Origin: Planctomycetaceae bacterium
Lineage (GTDB): Bacteria; Planctomycetota; Planctomycetia; Planctomycetales; Planctomycetaceae
DNA: 64,000 bases
Direction: 5' to 3'
Assembly: GCA_041398825.1 (NCBI GenBank)
Contig: JAWKTX010000002.1
Location: 1 to 64,000, forward strand
Made by a program: the position numbers and the translations under genes. The notes beneath the pieces were generated by a model. It searched no databases. It had not been told where the DNA came from and worked only from the letters and a program-made list of their open reading frames with translations. This document shows, in pieces, positions 63,941-64,000 of the stretch (its first letter is position 1; each line of letters opens with the position of its first letter).

Positions 63941-64000
63941 CTCGTTCGGACGCTTACTGAATTCGATGTGGGCAGGATCGGTTGCCGGCCTACGTGATTG

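Noticed and set aside
1..64000. CRISPR array, prophage, tRNA or rRNA
   Set aside because: No regularly spaced repeats, phage structural genes, integrase or recognisable RNA gene sequence was seen on reading through; a tRNAscan or Infernal run would settle this.

Overview
The window looks like chromosomal DNA of a planctomycete (Planctomycetota, probably Planctomycetaceae-like). The evidence is gene content: several c-type-heme 'PSCyt' proteins with DUF1549/DUF1553, DUF1501 and DUF1587/1592-type domains, a PVC-type NHL/heme protein, a TAT-exported Gfo/Idh/MocA oxidoreductase, FG-GAP and ThuA proteins, Hanks-type kinases and a TadE/TadG cluster. No rRNA, tRNA, CRISPR array or intact insertion sequence was recognised.

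Layout. 1-890 is a decayed edge: the tail of an RHS-repeat protein and a possible IS3-type transposase scrap. 0.9-8 kb holds a secreted LamG/DUF1080-like protein, a sialidase-fold protein coupled to a Nudix hydrolase, a CPBP protease, and convergently a SufS/NifS-like enzyme and a SEC-C protein. 8-13 kb has a Ser/Thr kinase and a tight cluster rpe, phosphatase-fold pseudoenzyme, accD, second kinase. 13.3-16.4 kb is a TadE/TadE/TadG-VWA operon ending in a perfect 14-bp hairpin. 16.7-21.1 kb has a NagB/PIG-L fusion, a HEAT protein and an LpxL-like acyltransferase. 21.1-28.9 kb (minus strand) has a ceramidase-like protein, an FG-GAP protein, an oxidoreductase, a membrane protein and ung. 29.3-33 kb is a DUF1549/1553 plus DUF1501 pair. 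33-42 kb has an anti-sigma-like protein, purU, a small exported protein, a methyltransferase coupled to an FHA-GAF-cyclase, a short RecQ and a glycosyltransferase. 42-47.8 kb has two divergent PSCyt proteins, each without its usual partner. 47.8-52.3 kb is a DUF4350/DUF4129-like membrane operon. 52.5-56.1 kb is one 1193-residue exported protein of unknown family. 56.3-64 kb has pssA, a PVC heme protein, a Met/Pro-rich lipoprotein-like protein and a ThuA protein.

How the genes fit together. Most of the window is extracytoplasmic catabolism and envelope biology typical of these bacteria (heme proteins, TAT-exported hydrolases and oxidoreductases, lipid enzymes) mixed with single-copy housekeeping genes (rpe, accD, ung, purU, pssA, recQ). 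The least explained items are the 1193-residue exported protein, the conserved-fold but catalytically stripped phosphatase inside the rpe-accD cluster, the NagB/PIG-L fusion with an altered active site, and a class III cyclase with Asp at the purine-specifying position. All functional calls rest on motif reading by eye; no database search was run.
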